Numbered from the stretch's first letter, positions 13,730-26,250 are shown. The stretch: 64,000 bases of DNA from Rostratula benghalensis (GCA_013399305.1 VXAI01000189.1:1417323-1481322), one strand, 5' to 3'. Notes: generated by a model from the letters alone, not told the origin. Program-made: numbers and translations.

Positions 13730-13830
13730 AATCGCCATTAACTCCCCTTTGCAGGTAAGGGGACTGAGGCAAAGCTGAGGTAATAGGACTGAGGGAACAC
13801 TGTTAGCAACAGGAACAGAAAATTAAGAAC
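13730..13830 (-). mobile_element. MIR-like remnant, antisense (weak)
   Basis: CATTAACTCCCCTTTGCAGG, then AAGGGGACTGAGGCAAAGCTGAGG with punctuation changes, resembles the reverse complement of the MIR segment (ccccattttacagatgaggaaactgaggca). The match is short, so this call is tentative. Confidence 0.4.
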
Positions 13831-15544
13831 TGCAGTGGCCTGCTCTGAGGCCACATACAGCCTATTGTGTTGTACAGCTGTGACAGATAATGAGTTACTA
13901 TCTTTCTAGACCTGCTCCCTGGAACTCGAATTTCATACCTGTCAACATTTTCCAGGTTGAGGCAGAAATCTCCCAGCTGAAACCCTGGTTCCTATCTACA
14001 GAGATCCTGAAAGAAAGATCCACCTGGAAGTGGATTTTTCTGATGGAAAATACAAAGCTGTAAGAGAAGAACCGAGCTGTTCTAACTGGGGAGAGGAGGG
14101 TGAGGGAAGTAATGATTAGAACAGGCATAGCAGCTAAATGAAGGAAGGATACAGAAGTGCAAGCAAAAGTGGGAAAATACATGCAGAAAATGTAGAAAGT
14201 AGAACATGGCCAAAAAATACAGAATTTCACCCAACAGGAAGCTGTACATAGCTCTAAGACATATCAGAGAAAGCAGAAGATGTGTTAACAGAAAGGAAAG
14301 TGAAGAAGAAAACACCAGACATCACCAGCCGGCATCATCTTGACTGAGAAATTCACAGGCGAGTTTTTTAGTGCCAAGAAAACACAGCACTGGGGATCCA
14401 AAAGGCACTTTGGTGTCAGGCTCTGACCCTCTGGTCCTGAGCCCTTCTTCAATTCTAATAGGCACTGCTCGCTGCAGCAAGGATACCAGGGCATGCACGG
14501 CATATTTTCTGCTCTCCCAGCTCACATAAGCTTCTCCATTAAAACAACTGTTGTCTTTCAGCTTTTTCCCCATGAGGGAATAAGCTTCCCTTGGACCAAA
14601 GCACAAGATTTCCTGTCTGCCGCCTGTACACCATTACACCATCTCTCCTTCCCCAGGAGCCCAGGGCTCTGTGTATGCTCCTGAAAGGGGCTGCCCTGCA
14701 GCTTTGGGAAAAAATGGGATGTCAGTCCCAAGCACAATGTCAGTAGCATCGAGAGGGGAGCAGGGAAACACCCCCATTAGTACCAATACCGAGGGCCGCC
14801 TGCCTGCACCTGCCCCAGCACGGAGGCTGGACAACGTGCTCCACAGCCAAACCAACATCCATCAACATTAAGTGGGGCCTGTGGTCCCTGCTGTGGGGCC
14901 AGCATGTGTCTGCCCGGGCGTGTACGCTCGTTTCTACAGGGAATTAAGAGAGCAGTGCAAAATCCCGTTCTCAATAGCTTGGATGTGTCTGGAGATGCTG
15001 CTGAAGGTCATGGCGGGGGTGCCAGGAGCCCTTTCATCTCAAGTGGTCAGCAGAAGTGAGGCAGCTGCATCCCTGCAAGGAACATTTGGCACTGGAGGGA
15101 GGAGCTTTGCCTACAGCAGCTGAGTTTTCTGTAGCTATCTCTGGAAATGTAGATAAAGAACATTTCATCCTGGAAAAAAGCCCTGCTGTTGAGTTAGCTA
15201 TTGGCACTTTTCATCTTCCATTTCCAAGCAACTGGCTGGATTCTGAACTGGCTGTGTGTGGGAAAAGGAAAGCAATATGAAAGGGACTGGTAATCAAGGA
15301 GCACCTCCAGCTTTTGAACCATAATCAAACACATTCTTGTTCTCTTCTTCGGACACTGATGGCAAAAATCCTACTCTCTAGTAAGACAGTTGAAATCTGG
15401 AACAATGATTGCATCAGTGGAAGGAAGCCAGATTTGTATCGCTGTGAGAGAGCAAAAGATCTGGCTGACAATCAAGATGCGCCATTATAATGAAACTTTT
15501 TGGGCTGTTTCCTTATTAATTTTGCCCTAAGTGACTGGGCCATG

Positions 15545-15590
15545 CTCTGATTTCACTTACATCAGGCTACGTCTGACTTCAGGATGCCTC
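15545..15590. repeat. GTGTAAATC-type palindromic amniote repeat, copy 1
   Basis: TCTGATTTCACTTACATCAG then GGCTACGTCTGACTTCAGGA resembles the half-site order (ttacaccag...ccattgacttcaatgg) seen in six other places in the window. Confidence 0.45.
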
Positions 15591-17372
15591 TCATGCAACA
15601 GCAGTGTGCCTGAGATCAAAACTCAGCTCTGTAGGTTTCCATTCCCCTCCTAAATATAAATTGCAAGGTGGTAATAAATAGCAGAACAAAAAAAGATATG
15701 TAATTTTAGTGACAGAGAAGCAAATTGATGCTGAATGTATGTGACACTTTTTCAATTTTCCTCTTGTTTTTCCTGATGGTGTTTTGTGCTAAACATTACA
15801 TTTGCAGATGCAAAATTTAAAGAACACTTTATCTTCAGCACTGAGAAACATAACATGTAATTTGCAGCTTCAGCCAAGAGTAATGGCCTTATTAGTAATG
15901 GGAATTTACTGATTAACTGCTGTTAGCAAAACATCATCTTCAAACCCGTTAGTCTGAAACTGGCAGCCGCTCTGTCGGCAGGAGCTTTTTTATTTCATCT
16001 CGGGGGAGTTCTGTAGAAATATTTCTCATTTAAACAGCTTTAGCCTTGGCCTTTCAATAATTTTTATGGTCTCAACTAATAGGTTAACAATTAGTTAAGA
16101 GCAACTATCAGCTTAATGTCAAGCCATTCACAGGGAAAAGTTCAAGGAGAGAAGTAACACTATTTCAAAAGACGGCTTATTTTTTAACAAAGAGCTCCAA
16201 TCAGTTTGAAAAACCAGAGGGATAAAAATTAATATGAGAGAGAAATGGAAAAATCAAGAATGGGGAGGCAAGGCCTGGGGTCTGAGCAGTGCTGGGAGAG
16301 GGGTGTCAGGGAGAGCAAGGGTGTGCCCGGGGGTGCCCACCCTCGTGGTCCCCAGCCCTGCTTGGGGGACACATGTCTGTCTGCAGCACGGCAGGGATTC
16401 ACTCCTGGCTGCAGCTGACCCCTGCAGCTGAGGTGCTGGCAGGGGGAGCCCACGCCACTGGGGTCCCTGTTCCCCACAGCTCTGCACCTGTGCTCCAGGT
16501 CCCTCCAGTTAACCCCAGTCTCTGCACAGGCATCGCCGGGTTCAGAGTGCATGCTTGACCCTAGGTCCTAGCTCCAGCATCTTGTCCTCTCACAAACCAT
16601 CACAGTCACCTCTCTTCATGTCCATAGTTCCTTTACCAACTTGTCCCACATTTCTCCTTTTTTTTTTTTTGTTTTTTGTTTTTCCCTGCCAGTTTTCCTT
16701 TTTGCTTACAATTCTTGCCTTTCCTATTTTTTTCCCAGTCTCAAACAACACCCTTAGCCTTCCTCCAGCTCCCAGGGTCTCATTTATCACCGGGCTTTTA
16801 TTTTGTCCACTCTCTTCTCACCCTGTCCCTCAGATCCAGCTCTCCACCCCAGTTTGGGATGTGTCTTTCTCCTTCATGCTCTCTAGGCACTAACAGGGGA
16901 CTGAGCAAGTCTACAAGGGATACATATGTTCTTCCTCTTAGCTTCCGTGCCAGATGTCACAGTGGTCTACACACAGCTGGGAAGGAAAATCCTGCTCAGC
17001 CATCAGTGGCATGTGTGCAATCAAGATGGCATTGCCAGATAGATGTGCTCATTAGAACGAGTCTCATTGTCAGGGCATGAATGGAGGTTGTGGTGGTTTG
17101 GGTTATTTTCCGCAAGAGCTCTTGCACAGTCAGATCTTGAAATTATTTACAGGGTTGGAAAAGTGCACACTGTTGCCTCCAGAGTAAACCTCTGCTAAGC
17201 TGGAGCTCTCTGATGCTTTTCCTGGGTGTGCAGAGTGAGTTAAGGGCATGGCAAGTGACTCCTGACTCCCAACAACTTAATAACTCATCTTGCCTGGACA
17301 CAATTTTTAACTGGAAGTTTTCCTCAAAGTGCAGGCAAATGAAAATCCTTCTCAGGTGTGTGCAGTGTAAAG

Positions 17373-17815
17373 GACCATGGCAATGACCACTCCAGAAGGC
17401 TGTGCCACCATCCAGTGTGACCTTGACAGGCTTGAGAGCTGGGCAGACAAAAACCTAATGAGGTTCAACAAGAGCAAGTGTAGGGTCCTGCACCTGGGGA
17501 GGAAGAAATCTGGGCACCAATATAGGTTAGGGGTGGACCTGCTGGAAAGCACTTCTGAGGAGAAGGATCTGGGGGTCCTGGTAGACAGTAAACTATCCAT
17601 GAGACAGCAATGTGCCCTTGTCACCTAGAGGCCCAATGGACTCCTGGGCTGCATGGGGAAGAGTGTGGCCAGTAGGTTGAAGGAGATCATTCTCCCCCTC
17701 TACTCAGCACTGGTGAGGCCACAACTGGAACACTACATCCAGTTCTGGGCTCCCCAGTTCAAGAGAGACAGGGAACTCCTGGAGAGAGCCCAGTGTAGGG
17801 CAACAAAGCTAAGTA
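17373..17815 (+). mobile_element. CR1 non-LTR retrotransposon fragment, ORF2 reverse-transcriptase C-terminal part
   Basis: The translation contains [47 protein letters not shown] and, after an in-frame TAG at 17626-17628, [20 protein letters not shown]. These are the standard CR1 ORF2 C-terminal motifs. The copy is 5' truncated, as most CR1 copies are. It is also truncated at the 3' side: homology stops at GGGCAACAAAGCTAAG, before the rest of ORF2, the 3' UTR and the octamer-repeat tail. It is therefore an internal fragment and cannot be functional. The close match to CR1 suggests it is much younger than the other CR1 pieces in the window. Confidence 0.93.
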
Positions 17816-17949
17816 AGGTATTAGTGCAGTCAGGCCACTGTTGCCATCACACCAAGTAATCAGGGGAAGAAAAGAGCCTGCTATGTTTATGTAACAATTA
17901 TAAAGCACATCCAATCTTTGGTTTGCATTAGCAGCTTTTGGAAATGGCG

Positions 17950-18029
17950 TTTATATATATATATATATATGCACATATATATATGCACATATATATGGTT
18001 TTATATATTTGTATATAGACATATATATT
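17950..18029. repeat. (TA)n microsatellite with GCACATA interruptions
   Basis: TA dinucleotides are interrupted twice by GCAC in the same context, followed by decayed TA-rich sequence. Confidence 0.95.
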
Positions 18030-19045
18030 CGTCTGTCTATTCATCCTGGTCTGAGTTGTGCAAGGCAGGAATGCCAATGTCTTATTTCCTTGTGTGATTC
18101 TGCATGGAGCTGAGATGTGAGCCCCAACAAGGATCTTTAGACAGAATAGTAAATGAACCTGCCACATGGCCCATGTTACTCAGTGATCTTCAAGATCAAT
18201 GCTGGCTTCCTGAAGTCCAGTCTACTCTATATACTTCTTATAATCAAAGGAAGGAGCTTTCTCCCTCCCCCCAGTATTTATTGCAGACAGTCTCTGAGCT
18301 TCAAACCAAGGCGACGGAGCACTTTGCAGACACATAAACCAGCGATGAAGTTAAATTGCTTCACCTCAGAAACCGGGCTGTAAATGACTTCAGACAGCTA
18401 CTGAATATATTCAGTCTGAAGGAAAACTTCCTTCTGGCTTTAAAGTCTGGAGATAAAGAAATGTCTGGTGGGGGGGAAGCAAATTTCCCCTATTCAGAAG
18501 AGCCAAAATGCTGCAGTCTATTGTTTGGGGGCACAAGAGAGGTATGTGGCTGAGGTTAGGCTTGAGGTATGAGCTGGGTCCTAATGCAGTGACCCTACGG
18601 GAATGAGAGCACCCATGCCAGGGGAGAGGACCCTGTGGTCATTGCAGGATTTGGGCCAGGGCTTCCTGCCAATTCTGCCAAGGACTTTGGGCACTCAGCA
18701 CTGGGACGTGTACTTTCCTGCTCTGTCCTCTGTCCCTTGAATGGAGGCGCAAGCGACAAGCCACAGCTGGGGATGAACAGGAGCTGCATCGCTACGTGTC
18801 TCACAAACCTTCATTTTCAGTCCTAGAATGGGAAGGAATGGCATAAGGAAAAAACAACTTCACAACATCGCTTAAAGTCTATCTGAAATTCAAGATTCAT
18901 AAAGAGGGGCCAGAGTCAATGAATTCAAGGGGTGACCTGAAACCATTTTGCTTTAGTAGAGCCCCTTTTCTGTAACATTAGGTTTTGCAGCTGATTTCTA
19001 TCCGATTACAGAGAGCAGTAAGAAGATAGGACCCAAACACTATTA

Positions 19046-19100
19046 TCCAGGGGCCTGTTCTCACTTTCACTGATGTGGATGGCAAATTGACTTCCAGGGA
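19046..19100. repeat. GTGTAAATC-type palindromic repeat, copy 2 (weak)
   Basis: TTCTCACTTTCACTGATGTG followed by AAATTGACTTCCAGGGAAAC. This is the same layout as the other copies, but more diverged. Confidence 0.4.
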
Positions 19101-19396
19101 AACTTCATCATGCTGTAGTGTTGATAGCATCATAGAGGAAAGTGTAATTAAAGGGCAAAAAAGAGAGGAATCATTCAATGCAATGAATGCTAGAACCAAC
19201 TCTACATAACAGGGAAAGCATTTCTTATTTTCTAGGGGAAGTTTTTTTAATGGTAGTTGAGCTGAGATTTTTTTTGGCTCTTTTTCAGGCTTTTTATTGA
19301 GATATTGCTAGAGTATTCCTCTAGCTGCCAGTATGTAAAGTGGGCAGATCAACCCTGAAATATTATGGTCTTGGGACAAATTTTGCTCTTGTTTTC

Positions 19397-19475
19397 TCCC
19401 CGGTGTAAATCCAGAATAACAGTAATGACTTCAGCTGAGCCACTTCAGATTTACATCAGCATAAATGAGAGCAGG
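19397..19475. repeat. GTGTAAATC-type palindromic repeat, copy 3 (both arms)
   Basis: The left arm GGTGTAAATCCAGAATAAC and right arm TCAGATTTACATCAGCATAA are inverted relative to one another around AATGACTTCAGCTGAGC. This is the most complete copy in the window. Confidence 0.55.
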
Positions 19476-19834
19476 GTTGGCCCATGCAGTTGCAGCCTGA
19501 GGGATTAGGAGTCTGTCTGTGCCTTGCACCCTTGCTTCAAATTGACACCCTGGCCTTAATTCAGTGAAGAACCAAAGAAACTGCTTGCCCTGCAAATGAG
19601 CATTGATGCTAATGTATTGCAGTGGGGATTTATCAACAGGCTGACACCTCAGTACCCATCTCTTATTTGCATAGCAGAGAAACATGAATAAAAATGTGAG
19701 ATTAGCTCTGCACTGGTCAGGATAGGAGGCAGTTCTGGCATTAGCAAAGCTGCAGGCTCAGCCACAGGGAACTTGGTAGGTAGAAATGCTTTGTGTGTCC
19801 ATGAACGCTGCAGTGTAAAGACTGAGACCAGACC

Positions 19835-20420
19835 CTTATTTAAAAAATACAGTTTATTAGATAAAACATACATACAACCAAGTAAATCCAATTCTTTATT
19901 AAAAATACTGAAATAATTTTGCAATAGTAAAAGAAAGTACTGGCTTTTTCTATGAAACATAAATGTGAAGGTTTGCGGCATTTTTGCTTTATCGCAGCCG
20001 GTCCCCCTCTATACTACATTCATAAACACACGGCATCAAATTGTGAAACGCAAGCAAAAGTCTGTTGTACAAAATTAAGAACATTAAGACTGGTAATACT
20101 CATTTTAATTGAGATGCATACAGTAGCATATAGCACACGGAACAGTCAATATACAGCTACACATTAGAACATGCCTCTAAATAGTGACAGAGAATCCACT
20201 GTGAGGAATAAATTACAAAATAATAAAAAACAATGCCTGAAGAAATAAAAAAGGAATCACAGTTTGACACTATATTTGTTGAATGGTTGCATATGTGTTG
20301 AAACACTGTACATTTTAAGAATGAATATATTGGACCCATCCATACAGAACATGCTAAATCGACAGTTATTGTTTCATTTGGATGCATGAATATGTATGAG
20401 GTGTACATATGGTGGGCAGG
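19835..20420 (-). terminator. Minus-strand 3' UTR end with polyadenylation signals, possibly distal SCML4
   Basis: Read on the minus strand this block looks like the last 600 bases of a vertebrate mRNA. It is AT-rich and ends with two AATAAA hexamers, at 19900-19895 and 19858-19853. UGUA motifs (CFIm-type) lie between and before them, as in TTGTATGTATG and TTTTGTACAAC. Just past the likely cleavage zone near 19830-19845 is a GU-rich stretch, GGGTCTGGTCTCAGTCTTT, as expected for a downstream element. The nearest minus-strand gene is SCML4, whose stop codon is 12 kb away; a UTR that long is unusual but possible. It could instead end a separate non-coding transcript. No coding exon was recognised between 20.4 and 31.8 kb. 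Confidence 0.45.
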
Positions 20421-20704
20421 TGCCTATCTGCATGCGTACATCAGACCTGTGTGTACACACACACAGAAAGGCACACACCTCCCCAGCTGAAGACAAAGCC
20501 TTTGGGGCAGGGTGAGAGCAATACTAATACGCTGTTTGTCATAATTGTGCTGCTCTGAGGTCTCCAGGCATTTTATTCGCATGCTATTCTCACTTATAAG
20601 TTCCACATTTGTTTTACCTCAGCTCTCCCTTGTTTGCATATGTGCAAAGTGAATACAAAACTATTCAATATAATGCAATGTTCACTGTTAGAGACTATTT
20701 ATTA

Positions 20705-20718
20705 GGGGGGGGGGGGGG
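20705..20718 (+). repeat. Poly(G) run of 14
   Basis: Fourteen consecutive G bases between ATTA and TTGTAG. The length may be unreliable in the assembly. Confidence 0.9.
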
Positions 20719-23624
20719 TTGTAGCTGAAAAGCTGTGAAGTAATAAAGGGTTTGCATTGCTTTTCTAATAGGTGGAACTAAGGGGCAGATTTTTTTTCCC
20801 CAATTATTGTTAGCATCATATGGTAATCCTGGTATAATTAATAATATATCCTATATGTCATCTTTAGTAAGAATTCTTAGTCAAAAATGGAGAAGGCTTG
20901 CATTAATGAAAGTTTAGGCATCAAAGTTTATGTAAGCATCTGAGCAACCCAAATTGTTTGTCACCTCATGATAATAATGGAAAAATAAAGTAATGCTAAA
21001 ATATGGCACTAAGTAAAATGAATGGACAGCAGAATGAACATTAAGTGGAAGAATTTCTCAGGCTTCACAGAATTAGAAATTACCTAGATTCAGAAAAGCA
21101 TGTTGAACGCTTAGCTTGACACAAAGCACAAGACTCACGGCAGTGATATACAAAGGTGCAGGCTGGGCATCAGATGGCACTGAACTGCTTTGCTCCTCTG
21201 GCACCTTGAGGTGGTCATCTTGAGGGTAAGAGGATTTTTTGTTCCTCTCTTATTGAAAGAAAGCAAACCAAAACAACACTGAGGCACAGATGTGTAAAAG
21301 GTGAGTACAGAGATCCTGACTGTTCTCTCACCAGTGAGTGTGACATAGGTACCCTCTCACTGATACTGGTGGGGATGGTGTAGGTTTATATCAGCATCGG
21401 AAAAGGAGCAGCCTAAGAAGGTTTACACAGCAGGACATGACTGAGACACCCTGGAAAGCTGAGTGATGCTCTGCACTGGGAATGGGGCCAGAGGCACTGT
21501 CCAAAGGCAGTGGTGGGTGCACTGAGGGGAGCTGGCACAGTCTTTTCTTTCCACAGGACACCCAGGCAGCGTCACTTGTGTCACAGCCCACGTGGCTCCT
21601 GCAAACCATATTATACTGCAAGTGAAAGAAACCCCATTGCCATTTGCTGTCAGAAAAAGAGTAGGATCCTGGTGACACCAGTGTGGCAATAATGGGTGGA
21701 GTAAAACCAAGTATAATGATGAAAACAAATGGGACAGTCTGAGCCAAGGACCTTTGAAATTTGTCAGCCGTATATACACCTCACATCGAGTCATGAAACC
21801 TAAGACTGAAGCCAGCATCATTCAAGCCCATAATCTCATCATGACAGCACATTTCTATTAAAAAGGAAATCTCATTATTGACATTCTGGTTTGAATATGC
21901 ATGCTGGCAGGTGAAGAAAGCCAAGTGAGCTAGGGTGTGCAAGCTGATTTCTCGGGTTTGAGAGCAGTCAAAGAGGAGAAGCGTGTGCCACATGCTGGAC
22001 AAGCTCCTGGTAGCTCCTGTGGGATTTGGACAAGAGCAGTCACAAATGCATTTTTCTAACGATGTGAGATTTGGAGACGTTGCATCTAGCAGTAGTTAGT
22101 GGTATAGGCTGTGATAAATTTGGAGTGACTGAATGCGAAACCGTGTGAGTTTGAACACTTGATTGTAACCAAGTTCTTTGTATATTCAGGGTTTGGGTAT
22201 TTTTTGTCTCTGGTGAAAAGATGAAAATAACTATATATTCACTTGATATCTGATAGCCCTTAGCAAATCTCTACTCCTAAGGTTGTACAGTGCTGGGAAA
22301 GAGATGTCATTCTCCATTCAAGGAGGGTGAGATCCATATATACTAGATAGGTAAAAAAGTCCAAGATCGTAAAATACCTGCAAGATGTGATGAAAGCAGC
22401 CCTGCTTATCCAGCCACTGCAGAAACTGAGGCTTATCTAGCAAATTACAGAACATTAAAAATCAAAGCTAACACACTTTGAGCTCAATTAGCTATACAAA
22501 AACTGATAGCTGCACATACATCAGAAAAACCCTGTACATGCTTCACTAGCCTTGGAAGTTAATGCTGAGGAGTTGGAAGGGAGCTCAGAGCAGCATTTAA
22601 AAAAAACCCAACAAACCACAACAAAAGTGTGAGCAGGAGTTGTGCTATTTTGTGGCCTGATTTAAAGCTGCCACTTTCCAGCTGGATAGAAACTGTTCTG
22701 CTCTCATTCTTCACACTGTTTGGAAACAGAGACCCAGAGCCAAAATGTGATCTCATTCCCACTGGTAGAAGTGTGCAGTAGCCCCATAGAAGCTACAGTC
22801 ATTACTCTAAACTCACACTTGTGCATCCATGTGTGAATCTGCCCTGTGTTATTGCACGTATTTCAGTATGAGGGATGATGCTGTAAGTATTGCAATGCCA
22901 GCCCATCACATGGATTTTCTCACTACTCTTAATGTAGGCCTCCAAGCATGGCCTTCCCTCACTGCCGATTTTGTCAGTCCCATCACCTCCTCCCAGCTGG
23001 CCAACATCGCTTCTCGCCTTCCTCCAGCCGGATGGCTCTTTCCTACCTCCTGTTGTCCTTACCATTGGCAATGGGCACCTCTTCTTTCCAACCAACTCTC
23101 TGACGCCGGCTGAAAGCAAGCTGGGCCTTCTCCAGGTCTGGGGGAGCGACGTCGGCAGCTCTGTGCTCAGCACACATGGATGCTCGCACCTGCCTAATGG
23201 TGTGCCACTCATAGGGCCAAGCCTGGTCCATGTGGCCACCAGCAACAGGGCAGGAGCCAAGGATTCGTCCCAGTGAGCAACGTAACTGGGACTGTTCAAA
23301 CCAATGAGCATTTAAGCAGCTTGAATATCAAGAGGCAGCGCAGGAAAGGATGGAAGGTAGCGGGGAAAGCTGCAGTCACCCTGCATAAAAGTGCTGAGCC
23401 TTTAATGAGGTATTTATTGCAAATAGTCATCAGCCAGCTAGTTAAAAACCATCCTCAAAACGTGTCTTTCATGCTGGTGGATGAAAGCAGTGGAAGGTTT
23501 TTTTGTGCAAGATAAAGAGTATGTCAAAAAAAAAAAAATACAGATAACCTAATTCAAAGATGTCAGCACATGATAGTCTTTGTTGCAGCAGAGCTGGTAC
23601 TAGACTCTTGTGTGAAGGGCACTT

Positions 23625-23945
23625 GATTGAAAGGAAAGAAAGGGTTACGGAAAACCAGGGAGAAAGAGAGAGGGGAAACAAAGAAAAATGAAAGACCAGG
23701 GAAGAGCCAAAAGGTAAAGGAGGAGTTGCAGCAGCGGTAAAGGAGACGCGCATATGGTCACTGAAAGATGGAAAGGAAGGAAAAGAAGAAGAGATGCTGC
23801 AAGAAAGGAACTGAGGAGAAAAGACTGAAAGGAACTATAGCGAGGCAATAGAAATGGAAAGGGGTGGGAAGTTTCAGGGGAAAAGACTAGAGAGCAGAGG
23901 GAGACTGAGAGGGAGAAGAATGAGGGCAGGGTGAGGGACTAGCTG
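23625..23945 (+). repeat. Purine-rich (GA-rich) low-complexity stretch
   Basis: This is a 320-base region strongly biased to A and G on the plus strand, with GGAAAG, AGAGAG and GAAGAAGAG clusters. It has no coding signal and no unit repeat. Confidence 0.8.
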
Positions 23946-24072
23946 CCCTTTAAAGGCCTGTTTGTTGCCATCTTTCAGGTGTGTAAGGAAGGTGTAGGCA
24001 AGGGCTGTGGCTGTGTGAGGAGTAAGTCATATGTGGACAGTGTAGGGAGAAAGGGTGGAATACAGTGAGTGT

Positions 24073-24440
24073 GGATGGTCTTGTGGGTAGGGCACTAGAT
24101 CCAGAACAGAAGATTTGGGTTCAAATTTCTGGCTGCACTGAAAGTCGGGTTTAACAATGCTTGGATGGAGGCAATACAGTTCACCTTCATGGAACTTTTG
24201 CTAAATTTTTCTCAGTGTTCTGCTATTTTCCCCTTATTCATCCTTGACTTCTATCTCCTTTCAGCATTTATCTGCAACAGGGAAGGAAAACTGTCTCTAG
24301 GAAATGCTTCTCCTTATGTTGTCCCTTTTGCTGCATGAAGCTGTCAACTCTTTAGGGCAGGTTGAGCATCTCGTAATACGGCTGTGCAGCACCAGACACA
24401 ATCTCTACATGCCATGGTGGCACAAATACTGACTGAGTTT
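24073..24440 (+). mobile_element. tRNA-derived SINE remnant with CR1/L3-like tail
   Basis: The head at 24073-24150 resembles a tRNA-derived promoter: TCTTGTGGGTAGGGCACTAG (A-box side), then TTTGGGTTCAAATTTCTGGC containing a good B box, GGTTCAAAT. The end at 24340-24440 (CAACTCTTTAGGGCAGGTTG, then GTGCAGCACCAGACACA) resembles the 3' tail shared by amniote L3/CR1 LINEs and their SINE partners. Whether both ends belong to one element or two adjacent ones is uncertain. Confidence 0.5.
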
Positions 24441-24506
24441 TGATAACAGCAGCTGAACATGCTTTTGTTTGAACTGTTAGTGTTTTCAGAGGGGTTGATC
24501 AGATAC

Positions 24507-24570
24507 TGATCTCATTTACACTGGTAAAAACGAGGAAAAACACTGATAAATTTACAGTAGGGTCAATGGA
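24507..24570. repeat. GTGTAAATC-type palindromic repeat, copy 4
   Basis: TGATCTCATTTACACTGGTA, then GATAAATTTACAGTAGGGTC and AATGGAAGACTAA. It lies directly beyond the SINE/L3-like tail at 24.34-24.44 kb. Confidence 0.45.
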
Positions 24571-26232
24571 AGACTAAGTTAGGTTGGCTTCTTGTAAGCA
24601 TATAGACTGAGTAAGCAAGAGATTTTCCTTTACTACAAGGTTTCTGAGGCATAAAATGAAAACCGGATGAATGTTGACCTGCTACACAGCTATGGCTACA
24701 GCTGCTTTCTGAAAAGCACAAGAAAAAGAAAAAAACTATATGCTTTTCTTTAAGTACTGTCTCTTACCAAGCTGATAAGACTTCTGGATGCTACAGCACA
24801 TTAGAAAAGCCATGAAGAAGACAGATAGGTTTTAGAGACAGTCATTTGGTTCCAGTGGAACCTGGACACATGGATCAATTCACAATACTGCCACTGCAGC
24901 AAATGCTCAGGGCCATAAAACACATCACAGATCAGGAAACCATCAAAGTGGGGAATAAAATCAATCACTAGTCTTTCCCTGGCTTGCATTCACCGCAATT
25001 CAGAAGTCCCTTTTCTCTGCCTCTCCTATGTTTCAGCTGAAAGACACTGAAAGCTGTGAAACTGCCTCACTCTGACATGTCCTCATTCCTGTACCACTTG
25101 GACTTCAGTTTCTTCCCATTCCCCAGTCTTTTAGAGATCTCTGAAAATAGGAAATTGTTTGCCTGTATTTCATGTTCAAAAAGAACAAGGCAGTATGAGC
25201 TCAGTTTTTTTCCCTTCACCAAGGGAAAACTCTGGGTAATAAAGACATACTGTTCTAAGCAGGGAAAGTTCAGTACAAACCTGGAGATGGGGCACAAACC
25301 GTGCAGGAACCCCAGTGAAGCTTGGGACTTGCCCATTTTTCAAGTTCATCCTTCCTTAACTGATCTGCCCTGCTCTTACTTCACAGGCTTCACAGCCTGT
25401 CCGTGCAGCCAGGCAAACGTCTCTGACCAACACACATGCTCTCACACACTCCTGTCCAGCCTCCAATGCTGCTTTTTGGCAGCTGCCCATAGACTAAGAG
25501 GAGCAAGATTCTGTAGTCAGAGATGGAGTCTCTTCTGAAGTCCTGTGAGTCCTGTCCGATTATGGCACTACCAAGAGACTCAACCGTTTGAAGTATGATG
25601 AAGTGCCGTGGATGCTGAAGGAGCCAAAAACTGTGGGTCACTGGGACTGATTTTGAAAAGTTTTATTTTTAAATTCCACCAAGGGCTTCGCCTCAAGAAT
25701 GTGTGGAAATCTCCCAGTGAAGTCATGTTCAGATCAGGGCAAGTTCTGCTTAGTGGCACGGTTGAAATCCTTCGTACACTGGCTTTGGCTTGCTGAGAAG
25801 TGGAAAACCCAAACCACCCTCCACGAAAAATCGTAGCTAAAACACAAAGCTAACTGGAGAAGGTGTGGGGATCAGGTAGAGGTGCAGCTGGAAGAGCTCT
25901 CTACCAGGAAGCTAGCAGCTCTCCCGGGAGCCGGGGAGAGGGGGCTGGCCAGCGGCGGCTGTCTCCGCTCTTTGTAAGGGAGGATGAAATAGCTTGTTAG
26001 GCTCTGGTTACTATGGGACGTGGCTGAAGCTTGACCTGGTTTATGAGCCAAACCTTGGTCTTTTGAATTCAATAGAAAAACTTACGCGGACCTCAGTGGG
26101 ACCTGGGTTTAGCCTAACATGCTTTATTTAGCTTCTTGAGTGAGGGAAACATTTTTCTTTAGATTACAGTTGAAAGATTCTTGGGTTTCAGCTTAAGTCT
26201 TATGGTGGCAGTGCATTGCATGCTCGTATTTC

Positions 26233-26250
26233 TTTTTTTTTTTTTTTTTT
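26233..26250. repeat. Poly(T) tract
   Basis: A run of 18 T, then CTTTAATAAATCACAG. The AATAAA here is on the plus strand, but nothing upstream suggests a plus-strand transcript. Confidence 0.9.

Larger units (their letters stand above)
4790..17372. other. Intergenic, no gene recognised
   Basis: No exon, RNA gene or young repeat was recognised in these 12.6 kb apart from the short features listed separately. Open frames are under 170 residues and have no known domain. The stretch 15840-16110 is repeat-poor and TAAT-rich (for example TTCAATAATTTTTATGGTCT), a candidate conserved non-coding element. Confidence 0.6.
17816..19834. other. Intergenic, no gene recognised
   Basis: Contains the TA microsatellite and two palindromic repeat copies. 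Nothing else is supported. Confidence 0.6.

Noticed and set aside
1..19834. SOBP coding exons, expected from mammalian gene order
   Set aside because: None of the translated frames shows SOBP zinc-finger or proline-rich segments, so no SOBP exon can be claimed.
22802..23311. Minus-strand open frame of 169 residues
   Set aside because: No recognisable domain, no strong splice or start context, and it is overlapped by equally long frames on the plus strand.
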